Shown here piece after piece: positions 1-25,200 of a stretch of DNA of 64,000 bases (position 1 is the stretch's first letter; the number at the start of each line of letters is the position of its first letter). Source of the stretch: Eunapius fragilis (taxonomy: Eukaryota > Porifera > Demospongiae > Spongillida > Spongillidae); the NCBI GenBank assembly GCA_963681505.1, contig OY811975.1, forward strand, positions 4,280,345 through 4,344,344, read 5' to 3'. Below the pieces are notes generated by a model. The model saw only the letters and a list, made by a program, of their open reading frames with translations. It ran no database searches and was not told the DNA's origin. Position numbers and translations under genes: made by a program.

Positions 1-935
1 GAGGGGAAAGAGGACGGAGGGGAGGAGGAGGGGAAAGAGGAGGGGAGGGGAAAGAGGAGGGGAGGAGTGAGTTGGTGGGAAAGGAAAATTTATTTTGTGA
101 ATTGCGGGTATAAGTATGTGTTTGCATTGCTTGTGTGCATCAATTCGATCATATACATGTGTATACATTCAAAGATAGCACTTACACATCATGGTAAACC
201 ACATACAAACACAAAGTATGCTTTGCTGTGACCGCATTCAACAAAAAAATGGAGGCATCTATTTTTTTATTTTCACATGGTGCAATACGACCGTACACAT
301 GATTATAGTCGTTCAATGAGCAGGTGACCAGGTCCATGCAGGTGTTCTCAAACCCTGTTGCCAAACTCTTGCAGACATAAGTTAGTATTTAGTGTGTGTA
401 TTGGACGAGAACAACTTGTGTAGTCAGATGTGGTGTTGGGAGGTTTGAAATTACATTACTACTGTGCTTGCAAGCAGTGTGAATAATAAGGACTGGATAG
501 CAGCAGTGTGGTGGGGATGATGTGCATGTTAAAAAAAACGTCTATTGCAAAATACCTTAGAATCACATCCTCATTCACCTCATTATCTCCCTCCCAACAC
601 ACCATCAACTCACTACCCTCCCTCCATCATCACTCCCCCAGCACACCCCACCTCTCCCTCCTCCCACCATCTCACTCCCACCTCTCCCTCACCACCGCCT
701 CTCCCTCACTCCCACCTCTCTCCCACTCCCACCTCTCCCTCACCACTGCCTCTCCCTCACCCCCACCTCTCTCTCACTCCCACCTCTCCCTCACTCCTAC
801 CTCTCTCTCCCTCACCACCATCTCTCTCACTCCCACCTCTCCCTCACCCCCACCTGTCCCTCACCCCCACCTCTCCCTCACCATCACCTCTCCCTCACCC
901 CCACCTCTCCCTCACTCCCACCTCTCCCTCCTCAC
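1..935. repeat. left edge: intronic or downstream repeats, no exon recognised
   Basis: This stretch lies 3' of the last recognised receptor exon. Positions 1-85 are GGA/GGGAAA purine repeats. Positions about 640-930 are a tandem repeat of roughly 17-18 bases built on CCCTCACTCCCACCTCT. A minus-strand ORF at 182-364 (60 residues) has a few cysteines but no EGF spacing and no convincing splice signals, so I do not call it the missing third EGF exon. The receptor gene should continue off this edge. Confidence 0.55.
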
Positions 936-12779
<11,844 letters not shown>

Positions 12780-14053
12780 TGATTCAAACCGATTACTCTA
12801 ATATTAGCTTGCAGCAAGGGAAAACGCTTTTTATTCTGCATCTGGGCGGAGCTTGAAAACCGCAGGAGTCTGGGGACCGTTAATGATTCCACCAAGAATT
12901 TAGCAAATCAATTCCTTTTTTTTTTTTTTTTTTTTTTTAATGGACCAGTTAATTATGCGAGTATAAGCAAGGCAATTGAGTTTAGATTGTGTGAATGCCA
13001 TATGATGTAAAACAATGTCCGCGCCCCATGTTTATTATTTTATTTTTATTTTTAAAAAATTTCTGGAAGGGGTTTTTAAAACATAGTATCTGTGATTAAA
13101 GCGATTCAAGGCTGAAGCAGTTCATTATTAGGGTGGAACGGTGGTGTATGAGAGAACAAGAGAGGCTGTACCATTAGCTTCTCTATTACTTTTGCAGATG
13201 TCAAGGATGGAAGGATTAACCAGAGATATTAATATATAACTATGCATGATGCAACTGACCATGACAGACCTTTTTCGGACAATGTACGAATATTATGTTA
13301 TTTATGGAAATGATTGTACTGTCGCCGCCGTTCTGACAGGCATGTGAGTATAATGTTCTATAGGAGTTAAGCTTGTTTTGTCTTTTCTGCTGTGTATACA
13401 GGTAGTTTTCATAACCACACACCATGTTGCTGTAGACCAAATCCACAGCACTATGTGTCAAAAGAACTAACACCTTAAGACTACTAGTGTTTGGTGAGCT
13501 CGAAACTTTATTATGTTTTTTAGCTTTCAGCTTCAACAAACAAAGTTGTACCTATATATAACACATGCTTACAGGAATTGGGTATGAGAATCAATTGGGG
13601 GCCAGAAGAATACATCACAGTGATAAGAGTCTTAAGGATTTTTAGTCCGCAGGTTCTCTGATTTTTAATTTCTATATAGGTATTTTAGTTTCCGCACACG
13701 GAACTCTAGCCTTACGGGAGGTACCTGATACACGTCCTGTTGCTTACCATGGGTGCATTAATATTCATTCAGCTCTGAGAGATGCTAGGTTCACAAGATA
13801 TGGTACTTGCACGTTGAATTTTAAACAAAATATACACACCGTATTGTGCTAGTGATCAGTTTCATATATATAGGAATGGAATGTCACATATTTCTGCCCC
13901 TATACCTTAGTAAAACATCCTGTAAAACACAATGACACAGATATCAGCATGCATGGCATTGTTTATATTTCTACCATGTGTGACAGCTGTGATAGTTATA
14001 TTTTTACTTCCTTCTCTTCCCAACTCCATTGGCCCATTGCATACAGTTGTTGT

Positions 14054-14109
<56 letters not shown>

Positions 14110-14435
14110 CACAATTGCCAAGCTCACTGTTCCTAACGTCATTTCACTCCATTCATTGGTTCAACACTTATAAGCTTACTTGCTCACTACTTTAACTGAG
14201 TACTAACGACTAACGAGCTGTGGTTTGTGGTGAGTGACCCCACAACGAAGCCCCAGGCATCCTGACAGGAATGACGTTAATGATCTTGTACAGACCTTAA
14301 AAGCGTAGATAGAGCCCTGCCAGATTTGGGCATTCCTGACATTTCTGATATTTAATAATAATAATAATATGACTTTGTGCACACATTACATAAGGCAAGT
14401 AATGGCATATAAATGCACTAACATACTGCCTAATA
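12780..14435. other. intergenic, 5' of the receptor gene
   Basis: A T run at 12917-12938 and an AC tract at 14056-14107. A 99-residue minus ORF at 13240-13539 has no recognisable domain or start context, so I do not call it. The receptor promoter should lie in the first few hundred bases, but I see no clear TATA box. Confidence 0.5.
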
Positions 14436-14965
14436 CTAAAATTGGTAGCATTTGCAAAAGATAGAAAGGTTCACATTTTCAAGTCTTGATCTAAATATTT
14501 GTTCGGAGGTGGCAGTAACAACAGGGTCTGGTAGAAAATTCCAAATATGAATAACTCTGATAGAAAAAAATTTGGAACGAAAATTATGATGTGGCAAAGA
14601 CAAGGGACTAAGTTTGACTGAGTTACCCTTTGTAAAATATGGTGACACATTGATGCTGAAAAAGGCAAATATGCATCCAGATCTACAAGGTTTTTCACTA
14701 TCTTAAAGCACATCACAAGATCAAAATGCACTCTGCGATATTCCAATGAATGGAGACCCAAATTGGTAAGACGATCAGGATAACTCATAGTAGTCATATC
14801 TAATCATTTGTAAATTGCTCTAGTGAAAAAACGCTCAACTCTTTCAACACATGTATTAGCTATGGATTCCATACAGGAGTATTGTGTTCAAGAATTGGTC
14901 TGACATAGGTTTTAAATACCCGTAAATTTTTGAAATGGTTTATAACTCTACAATGAAAAAACTGA
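14436..14965 (-). mobile_element. decayed 5'-truncated LINE (reverse transcriptase C-terminal end)
   Basis: Reading down the minus strand: FKTYVRPILEHNTPVWNP, then YPDRLTNLGLHSLEYRR, then FFSIRVIHIWNFLPDPVV and an F-R-S-R-L end. This is the conserved thumb and C-terminal end of CR1/jockey-type non-LTR reverse transcriptases. The pieces are in different frames and broken by stops, so it is a dead copy. No catalytic FADD box is present. Confidence 0.8.
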
Positions 14966-15631
14966 ATATCACTGTGTTACTTTGTACATTTTGATAACTA
15001 AAATTAAGTGTTCTGAAATCAAGTTAAGCAAAAACGCTATTTGTGGCAATCAGCGGTAGTTAATACTGGACCTCAGTTACTCCTTGTTTACATTTAGCTA
15101 GCCAGCTAACTACTTTGACAACGCACACTTACACTTTTGCAGTACATGTCCTGATCCATTACAGATACTGCACTGCAGTACATGTCCTGATCCATTACAT
15201 TACAGGGCAATATGTGTACTGCAAATGGTTAAATCCATTGACATTGCTGTTTTATGCTTGCAGTAGTGTGTATGGTAGTAAAGCCAGCTTTGGGTAGAGC
15301 TGACATCAAAGTGAGGAGCCAACATGGATAAAAGCATTGTGATACGTACAGAAGATCTTGTAAACTTTGTCTCAATGAAGCTATAGGTTAATGTCCTTTG
15401 TCAATAATGTTCCTCCGCACGGGTCCCCTACATGCATAACAGAATGATGGATATGCGAGGTTTTTGTGTTTAATAATAATGGTTTCAAACATTATGCCTC
15501 CTGATTACTGAAGTCATATGACATGCAGTCCTCTGGGCATGCCAGAATACATTTACACTGATCAATGAAAGGACACGTACAGAATTCAGAGCAACTGCTT
15601 GAGAGCATGTATGTGTGTTGTACATCATCTT
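14966..15631. other. intergenic, 3' of the peptidase gene
   Basis: Contains a short direct repeat (GCAGTACATGTCCTGATCCA twice, near 15139 and 15175). No gene seen. The 3' UTR of the PREPL-like gene should fall in the upper part. Confidence 0.5.
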
Positions 15632-18434
15632 TTAGTCTGGACACAGGGGCAATCCCAGGGCCTTGTTCAGGAAAGTGCACTGCTCAGCAACCTGCAACAT
15701 TAAAAGTGAAAACGGATGTGAGACTGGTGTTGAGTAGCTACGGTGGATGGACTTGGACCACAGCTCACATGACCAAGTGGATGGACTTGGACCACAGCTC
15801 ACATGACCCAGTGGATGGACTTGGACCACAGCTCACATGACCCAGTGGATGGACTTGGACCACAGCTCACATGACCCAGTGGATGGACTTGGACCACAGC
15901 TCACATGACCCAGTGGATGGACTTGGACCACAGCTCACATGACACAGTGGATGGACTTGGACCACAGCTCACATGACCCAGTGGATGGACTTGGACCACA
16001 GCTCACATGACCCAGTGGATGGACTTGGACCACAGCTCACATGACCCAGTGGATGGACTTGGACCACAGCTCACATGACCCAGTGGGTGGACTTGGACCA
16101 CAGCTCACATGACCCAGTGGATGGACTTGGACCACAGCTCACATGACCCAGTGGATGGACTTGGACCACAGCTCACATGACCCAGTGGGTGGACTTGGAC
16201 CACAGCTCACATGACCCAGTGGATGGACTTGGACCACAGCTCACATGACACAGTGGATGGACTTGGACCACAGCTCACATGACCCAGTGGATGGACTTGG
16301 ACCACAGCTCACATGACCCAGTGGATGGACTTGGACCACAGCTCACATGACACAGTGGATGGACTTGGACCACAGCTCACATGACCCAGTGGATGGACTT
16401 GGGACCACAGCTCACATGACCCAGTGGATGGACTTGGACCACAGCTCACATGACCCAGTGGATGGACTTGGACCACAGCTCACATGACCCAGTGGATGGA
16501 CTTGGACCACAGCTCACATGACCCAGTGGATGGACTTGGACCACAGCTCACATGACCCAGTGGGTGGACTTGGACCACAGCTCACATGACCCAGTGGATG
16601 GACTTGGACCACAGCTCACATGACACAGTGGATGGACTTGGACCACAGCTCACATGACCCAGTGGATGGACTTGGACCACAGCTCACATGACCCAGTGGA
16701 TGGACTTGGACCACAGCTCACATGACACAGTGGATGGACTTGGACCACAGCTCACATGACCCAGTGGATGGACTTGGACCACAGCTCACATGACCCAGTG
16801 GATGGACTTGGACCACAGCTCACATGACCCAGTGGATGGACTTGGACCACAGCTCACATGACCCAGTGGATGGACTTGGACCACAGCTCACATGACCCAG
16901 TGGATGGACTTGGACCACAGCTCACATGACCCAGTGGATGGACTTGGACCACAGCTCACATGACCCAGTGGATGGACTTGGACCACAGCTCACATGACCC
17001 AGTGGATGGACTTGGACTACAGCTCACATGACCCAGTGGATGGACTTGGACCACAGCTCACATGACCCAGTGGATGGACTTGGACCACAGCTCACATGAC
17101 ACAGTGGATGGACTTGGACCACAGCTCACATGACCCAGTGGATGGACTTGGACCACAGCTCACATGACCCAGTGGATGGACTTGGACCACAGCTCACATG
17201 ACCCAGTGGATGGACTTGGACCACAGCTCACATGACACAGTGGATGGACTTGGACCACAGCTCACATGACCCAGTGGATGGACTTGGACCACAGCTCACA
17301 TGACACAGTGGATGGACTTGGACCACAGCTCACATGACCCAGTGGATGGACTTGGACCACAGCTCACATGACCCAGTGGATGGACTTGGACCACAGCTCA
17401 CATGACCCAGTGGATGGACTTGGACCACAGCTCACATGACACAGTGGATGGACTTGGACCACAGCTCACATGACCCAGTGGATGGACTTGGACCACAGCT
17501 CACATGACCCAGTGGATGGACTTGGACCACAGCTCACATGACACAGTGGATGGACTTGGACCACAGCTCACATGACCCAGTGGATGGACTTGGGACCACA
17601 GCTCACATGACCCAGTGGATGGACTTGGACCACAGCTCACATGACCCAGTGGATGGACTTGGACCACAGCTCACATGACACAGTGGATGGACTTGGACCA
17701 CAGCTCACATGACCCAGTGGATGGACTTGGGACCACAGCTCACATGACCCAGTGGATGGACTTGGACCACAGCTCACATGACCCAGTGGATGGACTTGGA
17801 TGACAATAATAATTACCTCATCCGCAGCGTCATGTAAACCATTTCGGTCCACCAAGAAAAATACCATCCCCCTGGGCAATCTCTGTGCTGTTTCTCGATC
17901 TTGACCCACAGGGATAACAACGGAAGACAAGTACCGCCACCAGGCTGCACGGTCCCCAGACCTCTTCTTGTGCTCTGCAACACACTGCCGTAGACGTGCA
18001 ACATACTGTTTCACTCCATTAAAAGGTATCACAGGATCTCTCCAAGAGGCCACCACGAGCATGGAGGGGTAATCCTGAGCGTCACACAAAAAACAGTAAA
18101 AAGCACACAATGTGATGCTAAAAATCCCACCTGCCGAGGCTTCAGGTTGTGGTATGGACAGAGAGATCTCACTTGAGCGAGGTCAGCTTCACTTCTTCTA
18201 CAGAGTAACAGGGGGCAGAAATGTGCGTGACGGGGGGCAGAAATGTGCGTGACAAGGGGCTGAAATGTGCGTGACGGGGGGGGGGGGCAGAAATATGCGG
18301 AGAATTTGGCTGGACAATTACTGACACCACTCATCTCTCTCTATATACATGCAAAACCAAAACCCAGCCCACTTCTATTTGCACATGTACCTAAAACCTG
18401 CCAAAAACATACACACACACATGCATGCCCATAC

Positions 18435-18504
<70 letters not shown>

Positions 18505-21500
18505 CACAATAACCCCTCAAGGTAGTGAAAAAAGAACGTACTACACAAAATATCATCGGCCAGATGGAAAAAAAAAAGAACATTAATTCAGGAAACTAGC
18601 AGCTACGTAAGGCCATATTTCAACTGCTTACAACGGGTTGCCAAACTCTTCGCGATCCTTCACACCAAGATATGAGGATGGATCACTCAAGGCCCCAGTA
18701 ACATTGACAAATGGAACCTGCAGGGGTCAGAGGTCAGTTAGTGAATGGAATTAGGAAACATGAAGTTATAGTGACACCATGACTTTTGAAGGGTTAATGT
18801 TTGGGAGCAAGTGAGCAGAGATGGTGTAGTGCTGGCTTTAAAGGGATAAGTATCACTTTAAAGTCAGCACTACACCATCTCTGCTCACTCTGATACAGAC
18901 ACAAACATGACAGCCACCATGTTTTGGTTGGCCACCAGGCTGGGGTTCACTTGACCATAGACCTCCCCACTGTGATGGGGCCAAATCTAGCAATAAGTTA
19001 TTAATGCTCTACTCTCAGTAAGACTTCGCTTTATATACTATTCGTTTATTTTGTTAAATTACTGTGCAATCATTAATTAGTATACCAGAGCTCCTACAGC
19101 TGATGTTAGTAGGGGCACATTACCTCTAGCTCCTACAGCTGATGTTAGTGGGGGCACTCTACCTCCAGCTCTTACAGCTGATGTTAGTGGGGGTACATTA
19201 CCTCCAGCTCCTACAGCTGATGTTAGTGGGGACACATTACCTCCAGCTCCTACAGCTGATGTTAGTGGGGGCACATTACCTCTAGCTCCTACAGCTGATG
19301 TTAGTGGGGGCACATTACCTCCAGCTCCTACAGGTGATGTTAGTGGGGGCACATTACCTCCAGCTCCTACAGCTGATGTTAGTGGGGCACATTACCTCCA
19401 GCTCCTACAGCTGATGTTAGTGGAGGCACATTACCTCCAGCTCCTACAGCTGATGTTAGTGGGGGCACATTACCTCCAGCTCCTACAGCTGATGTTAGTG
19501 GGGGAACATTACCTCCAGCTCCTACAGCTGATGTTAGTGGGGGAACATTACCTCCAGCTCCTACAGCTGATGTTAGTGGGGACACATTACCTCCAGCTCC
19601 TACAGCTGATGTTAGTGGGGGAACATTACCTCCAGCTCCTACAGCTGATGTTAGTGGGGGAACATTACCTCCAGCTCCTACAGCTGATGTTAGTGGGGGC
19701 ACATTACCTCCAGCTCCTACAGTTGATGTTAGTGGGGGCACATTACCTCCAGCTCCTACAGCTGATGTTAGTGGGGGAACATTACCTCCAGCTCCTACAG
19801 CTGATGTTAGTGGGGGCACATTACCTCCAGCTCCTACAGCTGATGTTAGTGGGGGAACATTACCTCCAGCTCCTACAGCTGATGTTAGTGGGGGAACATT
19901 ACCTCCAGCTCCTACAGCTGATGTTAGTGGGGGCACATTACCTCCCGCTCCTACAGCTGATGTTAGTGGGGGAACATTACCTCCAGCTCCTACAGCTGAT
20001 GTTAGTGGGGGCACATTACCTCCAGCTCCTACAGCTGATGTTAGTGGGGGAACATTACCTCCAGCTCCTACAGCTGATGTTAGTGGGGGAACATTACCTC
20101 CAGCTCCTACAGCTGATGTTAGTGGGGGCACATTACCTCCAGCTCCTACAGCTGATGTTAGTGGGGGAACATTACCTCCAGCTCCTACAGCTGATGTTAG
20201 TGGGGGAACATTACCTCCAGCTCCTACAGCTGATGTTAGTGGGGGCATATTACCTCCAGCTCCTACAGCTGATGTTAGTGGGGGCACATTACCTCCAGCT
20301 CCTACAGCTGATGTTAGTGGGGGAACATTACCTCCAGCTCCTACAGCTGATGTTAGTGGGGGCACATTACCTCCCGCTCCTACAGCTGATGTTAGTGGGG
20401 GCACATTACCTCCAGCTCCTACAGCTGATGTTAGTGGGGGAACATTACCTCCAGCTCCTACAGCTGATGTTAGTGGGGACACATTACCTCCAGCTCCTAC
20501 AGCTGATGTTAGTGGGGACACATTACCTCCAGCTCCTACAGCTGATGTTAGTGGGGACACATTACCTCCAGCTCCTACAGCTGATGTTAGTGGGGGAACA
20601 TTACCTCCAGCTCCTACAGCTGATGTTAGTGGGGGCACATTACCTCCAGCTCCTACAGCTGATGTTAGTGGGGACACATTACCTCCAGCTCCTACAGCTG
20701 ATGTTAGTGGGGGAACATTACCTCCAGCTCCTACAGCTGATGTTAGTGGGGACACATTACCTCCAGCTCCTACAGCTGATGTTAGTGGGGACACATTACC
20801 TCCAGCTCCTACAGCTGATGTTAGTGGGGACACATTACCTCCAGCTCCTACAGCTGATGTTAGTGGGGACACATTACCTCCAGCTCCTACAGCTGATGTT
20901 AGTGGGGGCAAATTACCTAACACTCTTATTTCATCCTCCTGGACCTGTCACTTCTATGGCCTTAAACAGTACATCAGCATTGAAACACATCCATGGAGCT
21001 CACATTATTACGCACACAGAAAAAAAAAAGTTCTTTCAGTGTGTTGGGAAGATAAAAAGACAACTAAACCACTCGTAGTATTGACTCAAGCTGTTAAACT
21101 GTACTACAGAGCAGAATGATGACAGATGACATATGGACAAGCAGAACATATGTGTAGGCAGATTCATTTTCAGATCTGTCTGCAACAAAGCTTCAAAACA
21201 ATACATGCATGCAAAAATTCGACCTTTTAATAAACTTCATTGCAAGGTATTAATGAAGATGACATGAAGATGACCTGATCGACAAGTATCTTGTGGACCA
21301 GGAGTTGGCAGCGCAAGTGGTCAGCATATGATTGCCCAGATACTCTAGCATGGATCGATAGCGCACAGGGGAAAAAAACTCATCGCTAGAATCAATTCTC
21401 CATTCTCAATTGATTTGTCACTTACATTCTGATACAAAATGTCCGCATATCTGATACAAAATGTCCGCATTTTGTACCAGATACATTTAGATAAATCAAT

Positions 21501-22165
21501 TGGAAATGGAGAATATTTCTTCTGCAATGAACTAATCAATTATGATGAAGCATGTTTTCCAAATATTTCCTGCTAGATTAAAACATGTTGCACACTTCCA
21601 ATGACTATCTGCACGTGGAAGAGAAGTGTTTCACAACATTCTACCTTTGCGGCGTCTGATAAACTGGCCACGGTAATCTATGTCGTCTGATAAACTGGCT
21701 ACAGTAATCTATGTCGGTCTTCTTCGCTAGTACTATGAATATTCATTATGCAAATCCAGTGAACTACAGGCGAAGATCTTCTGCAAGATGCACCCGAGAA
21801 AGAGTAGATCTATCAATTTTACTTAGAGGGTAGTGATAATCTCACCAGCTGGCCATACTCCAGTGGCTCAATGCTGTGCGCCATGGTACCAAGCCCCTCC
21901 CCCTTGGTGCCCCTATATTTAGTTAGCACCCCCACCCTCTCCCCCCTCCCCCCTCTCTAATCACCTAGGGATGCCGCTGGTATTTGCACAAAGGTACCGA
22001 CAATTGAGCACAATCATTTATAAATTTTCCAAAGGTTGCTCCAGTGTCAGTATACACAACACTGTGTGAAATATCAGGTAAGGCATGTGTAACTCACACA
22101 CCTGAAAACACAAACAGAACACTGTCGCACAAAGACAGATACAGCAAACATATGCACACAAAGAT

Positions 22166-22204
<39 letters not shown>

Positions 22205-25200
22205 GACATGTAAACACACACATACATACACACACGCACGCACACATGCACCCACACACACACACACACACTAACACCTTCAAGATGGCCGCCTGCACCT
22301 GCTCCGGGAAATCGTTGCAGAACGTTCCAACAGCCAAACCTCCCGCACTCCTACCATACAAGGCAGTCAGGGAAGGCGTTGAATACCCGCTGTCATGTAG
22401 GTATCTCACACATGCATGCAGGTCCTACACAAATTTCAAGGGGAAAAAAAGATTGGCAAACGATGAAGTTAATGGTTTGCTAAATCAAATTCACGTGCAC
22501 TAAAAAACGTTACATGTACCTCAATTGTTTTGTGTTTTGACTCCGTGAGGGCTGCGTAGTACCACTTCCTACCCATCTCCCCACCCCCACGGGCATGGCA
22601 GTAAGCCAGCACCCAACCTCTGTTGAGGAGGGGAACCCTCTCAGGTTGGTAGGCCGTCGAGAGGCCCTCTCCATAGCAACCTTAGATGGAGCAGGTGATG
22701 GCAACAGTTTTATACTGATATCTTTTATACTGGTGCTAACATGTGAGCAAAAGCATGTAGGTGCTTGATGAGGTTAGAGGAGAATTGGAAAAGGGTTAAA
22801 GGAGAACCTCCAAAGGGTTAAAGGAGAACCTCCAAAGGGTTAAAGGAGAACCTCCAAAGGGTTAAAGGAGAATATCAAAGGGTAAAAGGGGAACCTTCAA
22901 AGCTTAATGGAGAACCTTCAAAGGGTTAAAAGGACAATCCAAAGGATATAGCTAGCCAAAGAAAGGCAATAACATACCATACACATGCACAAGGGTGGGG
23001 CTTGGTCTGTCTCTTCTGACCAGATCACTTCTGTACACCAATGTAACAGGAACTGCCGTCCCATCCTGGAGTGTTAAAAGGCATTCACGCCAGGTGCCCC
23101 TTCTCCCACCAAAGCAGCTAATAATGTGGTCAGGTCACCCAGGTGCACCAGCAGACTGATACCAGTGTGCTCACATGTACCTTACTGATAACAGAGATCC
23201 TCTTAAGTTCTACATTAGCATGGCGACCTTCGGCCTGAAAGAGAAGAGGCGGAGAATAGAACACACTAACCAGTTAGATCACCATGACAATTATATTGCA
23301 CCACATAGAAGACATATACGTTTTTTTTTTTAAGCAATGAGAGTGAACCAAGGAAACAGCTCATATCATTCTTCCTTGGTTACTACACCACCACCCACAC
23401 ACACANNNNNNNNNNNNNNNNNNNNNNNNNNNNNNNNNNNNNNNNNNNNNNNNNNNNNNNNNNNNNNNNNNNNNNNNNNNNNNNNNNNNNNNNNNNNNNN
23501 NNNNNNNNNNNNNNNNNNNNNNNNNNNNNNNNNNNNNNNNNNNNNNNNNNNNNNNNNNNNNNNNNNNNNNNNNNNNNNNNNNNNNNNNNNNNNNNNNNNN
23601 NNNNNCCCCTCCCCCAGCAACCACCACCTAGTTCCCACCCCCCCCCCCCCCCCACCCCCAAATATAAAAAAATTGTCGCGTACCTGAGATTGCACACTGG
23701 TGCCTCTCAATGCAATTTCAGATGGTGGTTGGACTGGGGAGGAGAAGTAGAAGGTGTGGTTGTCGTATGGAAGGGCTTGATGACAAGAAGCAAATATGAG
23801 TAACAACACACCATTCCCTGTACCCCACCCTTAGCACACCATTTCCTTGTACCCCCACCCTTAGCACACCATTCCCTGTACCCCCACCCTTAGCACACCA
23901 TTCCCTATACCCCCACCCTTAGCACACCATTCCCTGTACCCCCACCCTTAGCACACCATTCCCTATAACCCCCACCCTTAGCACACCATTCCCTGTACCC
24001 CCCACCCTTAGCACACCATTCCCTGTACCCCACCCTTAACACACCATTCCCTGTACCCCCACCCTTAGCACACCATTCCCTGTACCCCCACCCTTAGCAC
24101 ACCATTCCTTGTACCCCCCACCCTTAGCACACCATTCCCTGTACCCCCACCCTTAGCACACCATTCCCTATACCCCCACCCTTAGCACACCATTCCCTAT
24201 ACCCCCACCCTTAACACACCATTCCCTGTACCCCCACCCTTAGCACACCATTCCCTGTACCCCCCACCCTTAGCACACCATTCCCTGTACCCCCACCCTT
24301 AGCACACCATTCCCTATACCCCACCCTTAGCACACCATTCCCTGTACCCCCCCACCCTTAGCACACCATTCCCTGTACCCCCACCCTTAGCACACCATTC
24401 CCTATACCCCCACCCTTAGCACACCATTCCCTGTACCCCCCACCCTTAGCACACCATTCCCTGTACCCCCACCCTTAGCACACCATTCCCTGTACCCCCA
24501 CCCTTAGCACACCATTCCCTATACCCCCACCCTTAGCACACCATTCCCTGTACCCCCACCCTTAGCACACCATTCCCTGTACCCCCACCCTTAGCACACC
24601 ATTCCCTATACCCCCACCCTTAGCACACCATTCCCTGTACCCCCACCCTTAGCACACCATTCCCTATACCCCCACCCTTAGCACACCATTCCCTGTACCC
24701 CCCACCCTTAGCACACCATTCCCTGTACCCCCACCCTTAGCACACCATTCCCTATACCCCCACCCTTAGCACACCATTCCCTGTACCCCCCACCCTTAGC
24801 ACACCATTCCCTGTACCCCCACCCTTAGCACACCATTCCCTGTACCCCCACCCTTAGCACACCATTCCCTATACCCCCACCCTTAGCACACCATTCCCTG
24901 TACCCCCACCCTTAGCACACCATTCCCTGTACCCCCACCCTTAGCAGACCATTCCCTGTACCCCCACCCTTAGCACACCATTCCCTGTACCCCCACCCTT
25001 AGCACACCATTCCCTGTACCCCCACCCTTAGCACACCATTCCCTATACCCCCACCCTTAGCACACCATTCCCTGTACCCCCACCCTTAGCACACCATTCC
25101 CTGTACCCCCACCCTTAGCACACCATTCCCTGTACCCCCACCCTTAGCACACCATTCCCTGTACCCCCACCCTTAGCACACCATTCCCTGTACCCCCACC

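Larger units (their letters stand above)
17817..22424 (-). other. catalytic half of the PREPL-like peptidase
   Basis: Exons 22278-22424 (Ser in GRSAGG), 18632-18717 (VPFVNVTGALSDP then EEFGNP), 18131-18197 and 17817-18074 (Asp and His). Between the catalytic Asp and His there are 68 residues, about 20 more than I recall for vertebrate PREPL. The extra part is basic and tryptophan-containing (EHKKRSGDRAAWWRYL). The triad is complete, so activity is plausible. Confidence 0.85.

Noticed and set aside
182..364. ORF as the third EGF exon or other receptor exon
   Set aside because: Cysteine spacing does not fit EGF and no AG/GT borders give the required phase-1 frame.
13240..13539. 99-codon minus ORF
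   Set aside because: No homology I can name and no neighbouring exons; probably chance or old repeat.
19379..21078. Long ORFs (514 and 554 codons) as a repeat protein gene
   Set aside because: They are the two stop-free frames of a 39-bp intronic minisatellite, lacking start context and splice evidence, and lie inside the peptidase gene.
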